From: Calditrichota bacterium
Lineage (GTDB): Bacteria > Calditrichota > Calditrichia > JAJRVZ01
Length of the DNA stretch: 40,713 nucleotides
Direction of reading: 5' to 3'
Assembly (NCBI GenBank): GCA_024277055.1
Contig: JAJRVZ010000153.1
Location: forward strand, 1 to 40,713
The position numbers were made by a program, and so were the translations under genes. Positions 36,189 through 40,713 of the stretch are shown one piece after another (position 1 is the stretch's first letter; each line of letters starts with the position of its first letter). The notes beneath the pieces were generated by a model. It made no database searches and was not told the DNA's origin. It saw only the letters and a program-made list of their open reading frames with translations.

Positions 36189-36935
36189 ATGCAAAAATCA
36201 GGAAAACGCTTACTGCCGGTTTTACTGTTAATCGGTTCGGCTCTGGTTGCACAGGACCTGCAACAGACGGTTGAAAAAGTCTGGCAGCATATCGGAGGCA
36301 AACAGACCTATGAAAAAGCCAGATACCTTGAATTTACTTTCCAGGTGGAACGCGAAGGGAAAGTACTGGCCACACGGCATCACCTGTTGGACCGGTACAC
36401 CGGCAACCATGTACTGGATGTAACCGAACCGAAAACCGGGGACCAGGTCCGGGTTTACTCGAATATTAACACCAAAAAAGGCGTGACCTACAAAAACAGC
36501 AAACAGCTGAAAGGTGTTGATAATACCGACTGGGTGAATCAGGCCTACGGTCTTTTCGTCAACGACAGCTACTGGCTGCTGATGCCGGCTAAACTGGAAG
36601 ACCCCGGCGTAAAGATCAAAATTGATAAAGCCCTCAGCCAATCGTCCGGCAAAACGGTACTGGACCTGACTTTCGAGAATGTCGGCAATACACCGGGCGA
36701 TCACTACTCGGTATTCGTGAACGGGGACGGAAGCATTGCACGCTGGAAATTTAAATTGCAGGGAGGCCGGGAAGGGGATTTCACCTGGCTGGATGAAAAG
36801 CATGTGGGCATGGGCGTGAAACTGTCTACAAGGAAAGTCAGCGCCGACGGCAAAGTGACCATCTCTTTCCCGCAGGTTGAGTTTACCTCCCTGCAGGATA
36901 TCGTACGCTTCGAACCACCGCAGATCGTAAAATGA
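36189..36935 (+). CDS. Secreted protein of unknown function (possibly LolA-like fold)
   Basis: Signal peptide LLPVLLLIGSALVAQ; no confidently recognised motif; stop overlaps the next start. Confidence 0.7.
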   Translation: MQKSGKRLLPVLLLIGSALVAQDLQQTVEKVWQHIGGKQTYEKARYLEFTFQVEREGKVLATRHHLLDRYTGNHVLDVTEPKTGDQVRVYSNINTKKGVTYKNSKQLKGVDNTDWVNQAYGLFVNDSYWLLMPAKLEDPGVKIKIDKALSQSSGKTVLDLTFENVGNTPGDHYSVFVNGDGSIARWKFKLQGGREGDFTWLDEKHVGMGVKLSTRKVSADGKVTISFPQVEFTSLQDIVRFEPPQIVK

Positions 36936-38596
36936 GATTCCTTTACTGCTTCACCCTGTCAATACTGTTGCTGTGGGCCGCCTGTTCCACACAGCAGTAT
37001 GATATTATTATCCGTAACGGTACGGTGATCGACGGCAGCGGCAAAAAGGGTTTTAATGCCGATGTGGCCATCCGGGACGGCAGGATTGCGAAAATTGCAA
37101 AAGATATTCCGGGTAAAGCGAAACAGATCATTGACGCTGAAGGATCGGTTGTCAGTCCCGGTTTTATTGACATGCTGTCCTGGGCCTGCGGACCGATCTG
37201 GTACGACGGCACCGTTCCCAGCGTGGTTCGGCAGGGCATCACCACCGCCGTATTAGGCGAAGGTTGGTCGATGGGGCCGGTGAATGAAAACGTGAAAAAG
37301 GAAATGGCCGGCTGGTGGCAGGAATATGAAATTCCCTATGACTGGCAAACGCTGGATGATTATCTGCGCCTTATCGAGCAGCGCGGGACCTCGGTTAATA
37401 TCGCTTCCTGTGTCGGGGCGACCACCCTGCGCATGTATGTGATTGGTTTTGAAGACCGCAGGGCGACGCCGGCGGAGTTGCAGCAAATGAAGGACCTGTT
37501 GCGCAGGGAAATGGAAGCCGGTGCCCTGGGGCTGGCCAGCAGTCTGGTCTATACCCCTGCTTTTTATGCCGATACCCATGAACTGATCGATCTGGCAAAA
37601 GTTGCCGCCGAATATGACGGTGTGTATGCCTCTCATATCCGCGGGGAAGGCAGCGATCTGCTGAAAGCGCTGGACGAGTTTATCACCATTTGCGAGCAGG
37701 CAAATATACGCGGGGAAATCTACCATCTGAAGGCGGCGGGCAAGGAAAACTGGCCCTTGCTGGAAAAGGCCATTGCCAAAATAGAAGCGGCTCGGCAACG
37801 CGGCCTACGGATTTACGCCGATATTTATCCTTACACCGCCGGCGCCACGGGGCTGGATGCGACTCTGCCGCCCTGGGCCAAGGAAGGCGGTGACGAGGCG
37901 CTGGTGAAACGGTTACAAAACAAAAAATTGCGCGGCAGCATTAAAAAGGAGATACTGACCAGTTTCGAAGGTTGGGAAAATTTTTACCGGATGGCCGGCG
38001 GCGGAAAAGGCATCCTGATCAGTTATCTTTCCGAGAAGAACCAGGAGCTGCAGGGAAAGTACCTGTCGGAGGCGGCGACGCAACGCGGCTACAGCGATGA
38101 GCTGGAGTTCCTGTTTGATTTGCTGATTGAAGAAAACGGCGGCGGCGGGGGCATCTATTTTCTGATGCCGGAAGAAAATGTGGTGCGTAAAATACAACTG
38201 CCGTGGGTCAGCTTTGATACCGATGAAGACGCCTACCGGCCGACGGGGCCGATGAGCAAACGGCATCCGCATCCCCGGGCGTACGGTACGTTTCCAAGAA
38301 TACTGGGAAAATATGTGCGTGAGGAAAAGGTGATTCCGCTGGAAGAGGCCATTCGAAAAATGACTTCGCTGGCGGCGAAGGTGGCGAGACTGTCCGATCG
38401 CGGGTTGCTTCAGCCGGGTAAAGCGGCGGATGTCGTCGTTTTCAATCCGAAGACTGTGACCGACCACGCCACCTATACCGAGCCGCACCGTTTTGCAACC
38501 GGAATAGAATATGTGCTGGTTAACGGGCGCATCGTTGTTGAGAAGGAGCAACATACGGGGGCAAAGCCCGGCCGTGTTCTGAGAAAAACACCATAA
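36932..38596 (+). CDS. Lipoprotein D-aminoacylase / N-acyl-D-amino-acid deacylase-family amidohydrolase with atypical metal site
   Basis: LLLWAAC lipobox; YDIIIRNGTVIDGSGKKGFNADVAIRDGRIAKI; YASHIRGEG; EIYHLKAAGKENW; HPRAYGTFPRILGKYVREEKVIPLEEAIRKMTSLAAKVARLSDRGLLQPGKAADVVVF. Confidence 0.9.
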   Translation: MRFLYCFTLSILLLWAACSTQQYDIIIRNGTVIDGSGKKGFNADVAIRDGRIAKIAKDIPGKAKQIIDAEGSVVSPGFIDMLSWACGPIWYDGTVPSVVRQGITTAVLGEGWSMGPVNENVKKEMAGWWQEYEIPYDWQTLDDYLRLIEQRGTSVNIASCVGATTLRMYVIGFEDRRATPAELQQMKDLLRREMEAGALGLASSLVYTPAFYADTHELIDLAKVAAEYDGVYASHIRGEGSDLLKALDEFITICEQANIRGEIYHLKAAGKENWPLLEKAIAKIEAARQRGLRIYADIYPYTAGATGLDATLPPWAKEGGDEALVKRLQNKKLRGSIKKEILTSFEGWENFYRMAGGGKGILISYLSEKNQELQGKYLSEAATQRGYSDELEFLFDLLIEENGGGGGIYFLMPEENVVRKIQLPWVSFDTDEDAYRPTGPMSKRHPHPRAYGTFPRILGKYVREEKVIPLEEAIRKMTSLAAKVARLSDRGLLQPGKAADVVVFNPKTVTDHATYTEPHRFATGIEYVLVNGRIVVEKEQHTGAKPGRVLRKTP

Positions 38597-38629
38597 AAAA
38601 ACCTCCGGACGATTACGACCGAAGGTTTT
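38594..38629. terminator. Probable bidirectional terminator
   Basis: AACCTCCGGACG-ATTA-CGACCGAAGGTT (two mismatches) flanked by an A run on the left and TTTT on the right, between convergent genes. Confidence 0.6.
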
Positions 38630-38686
38630 GATGATTGAATACTTTGTTAATACCTGTTCTTCCGGTATTCTTTTCATATAAACCTG

Positions 38687-39181
38687 TTACATGGCCGGTC
38701 CGGCGTCGCGGGTTTTGCTGCGTTCAATCGACTGCAGCGCCAGGTAACTGTCACCGAACTTGGCCAGATTGTCCAGCTCGGTATCGTATTGATCAAAGTG
38801 CTTTTCCTCATCCAATACCAGGCTCTCGAAAAGTTGTTTTGAAATGGCGTCGGCATTGTTCGAGCATTCATTGGCCCAGATATTATAATCCCTTGCGCTT
38901 TCCTCTTCCATTTTCGCCGCCAGTTTCAGCATTTCCTTCACGTCACGGATCGGTTGCGCTTCGACGCCCGCTTTCATTTCAACATCCCCCTTGAGGAACA
39001 GAATGCGTTCGGCCAGCTTTTCAACATGGATCATTTCCTCGATGGCCGTGCGTTTGAACAGGCCGGCCAGCAGATCGAAGCCCATATCGTCAAGGTAAAA
39101 ATGGAACAACATATACTGGTGCACCGCGGCCATTTCATCGGCGAGCGCCTTGTTCAGCAGTTCGATACTTTTTTCATGCAT
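38687..39181 (-). CDS. bfr: Bacterioferritin
   Basis: LLNKALADEMAAVHQYMLFHFYLDDMG, EEMIHVEKLAERILFLKGDVEM, LVLDEEKHFDQYDTELD; di-iron Glu/His ligands and heme-ligand-like Met present. Confidence 0.92.
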   Translation of the reverse strand: MHEKSIELLNKALADEMAAVHQYMLFHFYLDDMGFDLLAGLFKRTAIEEMIHVEKLAERILFLKGDVEMKAGVEAQPIRDVKEMLKLAAKMEEESARDYNIWANECSNNADAISKQLFESLVLDEEKHFDQYDTELDNLAKFGDSYLALQSIERSKTRDAGPAM

Positions 39182-39296
39182 GTTTTTATTCTCCTTTCAT
39201 CGTATTCATTTGCCGTTTTAATTTAGCATTGAAACGAATTTAAAGAAAATAAAAATCCTGATGCATGATGAGTGAAAGGTGACGATGCGCTGTGAC

Positions 39297-40526
39297 GGGT
39301 GACGGTTCGTTGAAGTAACGGTACTGAAGCAGAACACATATCTCTGGTAAAGCATAGAATTTAATTAGTCGTTACTGATTAAATCCCCAAATTGTCTTGT
39401 TTATACCATTTGAATCTTGATCAGTTTGTTCTTATTTAAAATAGTCTGTGAAAGTGAAGCTGTATCCTAATGTTTTCTATTTGATTGTCCAAATTTTAGA
39501 TTTAGGAGAGATAGGTTTTTTTCAGCTAAAGTTTATATTTTTTTATATCTCTCTTCGACTTCAGCAAATTGTCCAGGTAATAATTCAACATTCTGCTCTT
39601 TTAATGACAGAATATTATTAGAAATTGATATTATGTATTCAGATGTTTCATAGTATTGTTCATTACCATTCGTAATTGTAAAGGTAATTATTAGCTTATT
39701 GTTTGTTAATTCCCATTCAATCTTTTCTTCATTATAGTATGTTCCTGGTCCGTCTTCATCAAAATAAGCTACTCCATTAGATCTGAAACTGTAAGTAGGT
39801 GCATTGGGGTCCGTCTCCCAATCTTTGTTTTCATAAATGATATTTCCATTTGATTTTGCGACTTCATAATACAATTGCCATGTTCCAAGAATGGCTCTTT
39901 CAGTCGGGGCTGTAGATGCCTCTTTGCTGCAATTGTTAAAAAGCAAAATAGCAAACAGCATTAAAAAAATGCGATACATGTAAACCTCCTTTAAATTGTT
40001 AATTGGAGTTCCTATATAAAACTGGAATGTTTTGATCAGATTTTTTGGTTTAATTCGTAGTATTTTTTTGAGACGGATTAATAATTCATCGGGAATCTTT
40101 AAACTTAGAACAGATTTGTATATTGCGACTGATCGTTCTAAATCACTAAGTTTATCAACTACATCATTTGTTCTACTTCATTGAATATTGGCAATTGACC
40201 ATTGGAAATTGGATATTTCTTAAAGCTCCGCCCCGTCAATTACATGTTCGAAAAAAAACATGCAGAAAAAAGGCACAACATTGTACGGTATCTATTTTGC
40301 CTACTTCATGCAGTAAATGGTTTCTTCCCGAGGATTAAATTCGAATAGTAAGTGTTTTCTTAAAAGTAATAAAAAAGAGGGGGGGATGCAAGTTTTTTAA
40401 GTGATGCATGAAGCGTGATACGTAACAGGTGATGTGTAACGAGTGACTATAAGTAAAAGTAACTGTTCTTTGTAGCGGTTGTTGCCGGTGCGGGTTACGG
40501 TTCGTTGAAGTAATCATGCTGAAGCA
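39297..40526 (+). repeat. Dispersed 35-nt repeat pair (39297-39331 and 40492-40526)
   Basis: gggtgacggttcgttgaagtaacggtactgaagca versus gggttacggttcgttgaagtaatcatgctgaagca (30/35 identical), each preceded by TGATGCATGA and degenerate GTGA/CGT-rich sequence. Confidence 0.75.
39533..39979 (-). CDS. Small lipoprotein, lipocalin-like
   Basis: Lipobox LLFNNCSKE; AILGTWQLYYEV...IEWELTNNKLIITFTITNGNEQYYETSEYIISISNNILSL resembles lipocalin-like domains; AT-rich composition. Confidence 0.7.
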   Translation of the reverse strand: MYRIFLMLFAILLFNNCSKEASTAPTERAILGTWQLYYEVAKSNGNIIYENKDWETDPNAPTYSFRSNGVAYFDEDGPGTYYNEEKIEWELTNNKLIITFTITNGNEQYYETSEYIISISNNILSLKEQNVELLPGQFAEVEERYKKI

Positions 40527-40713
40527 CTAACCGGAGGTGGGGAGGTTAAGAGTGATACGTAAAGTGTTTCGGAGGGACCACACCTCACTTCTGATTACTG
40601 TAAAATGATTCGTAGGTGAAAAGGGGGATTGCAGTTTCCGATTAACGGTTTATTTGCCAATAATTTCAATTACAATTCCTATTACAAATAGGGGTAAAAC
40701 AGTCGCATGAACC

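Noticed and set aside
37913-38677. 254-aa reverse ORF
   Set aside because: Antisense to the amidohydrolase C-terminus; biased composition, no family pattern.
39260-40526. CRISPR array from the repeated GTGA-rich blocks
   Set aside because: Only two imperfect long copies, irregular spacing, no cas genes, and low-complexity drift rather than uniform repeat/spacer structure.

Overview
The window is about 40.7 kb of bacterial chromosome. Secreted outer-membrane PorV/FadL-like barrels, FlgD-like C-termini, ASPIC/UnbV and VCBS-like repeats suggest a Calditrichota/KSB1/Bacteroidota-like organism; this is inferred from protein style only. I see about 30 protein-coding genes and no rRNA, tRNA, CRISPR array or transposase. 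Main blocks: (1) a receptor-type Ser/Thr kinase with a beta-propeller/VCBS ectodomain, coupled to a GAF protein that runs off the left edge; (2) a radical SAM-mobB pair; (3) a compact reverse-strand cluster (B3/B4 domain, membrane protein, MTH1187/YqgV, membrane protein); (4) an MscS / AI-2E transporter / stand-alone cNMP-binding cluster; (5) a PLP cysteine synthase/CBS enzyme, a GAF-SpoIIE phosphatase and an EamA transporter; (6) a co-directional run at 15.3-25.8 kb: secreted lamin-tail/OB-fold protein (split by one in-frame TGA), PorV-like OMP, helix-hairpin-helix plus beta-barrel OMP, FadL/PorV-like OMP, exported 5'-nucleotidase. This run is my best candidate for an undescribed extracellular nucleic-acid capture/scavenging system; (7) a nucleotide-sugar dehydrogenase, flavin reductase, decayed GNAT remnant, plsX and hydroxyacid dehydrogenase; (8) exported peptidases (PepF, isoaspartyl peptidase, D-aminoacylase-like protein with a non-canonical metal site) around an ABC-F protein; (9) bacterioferritin and an AT-rich tail with degenerate repeats. 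Family calls come from motif recognition only; no searches were run.
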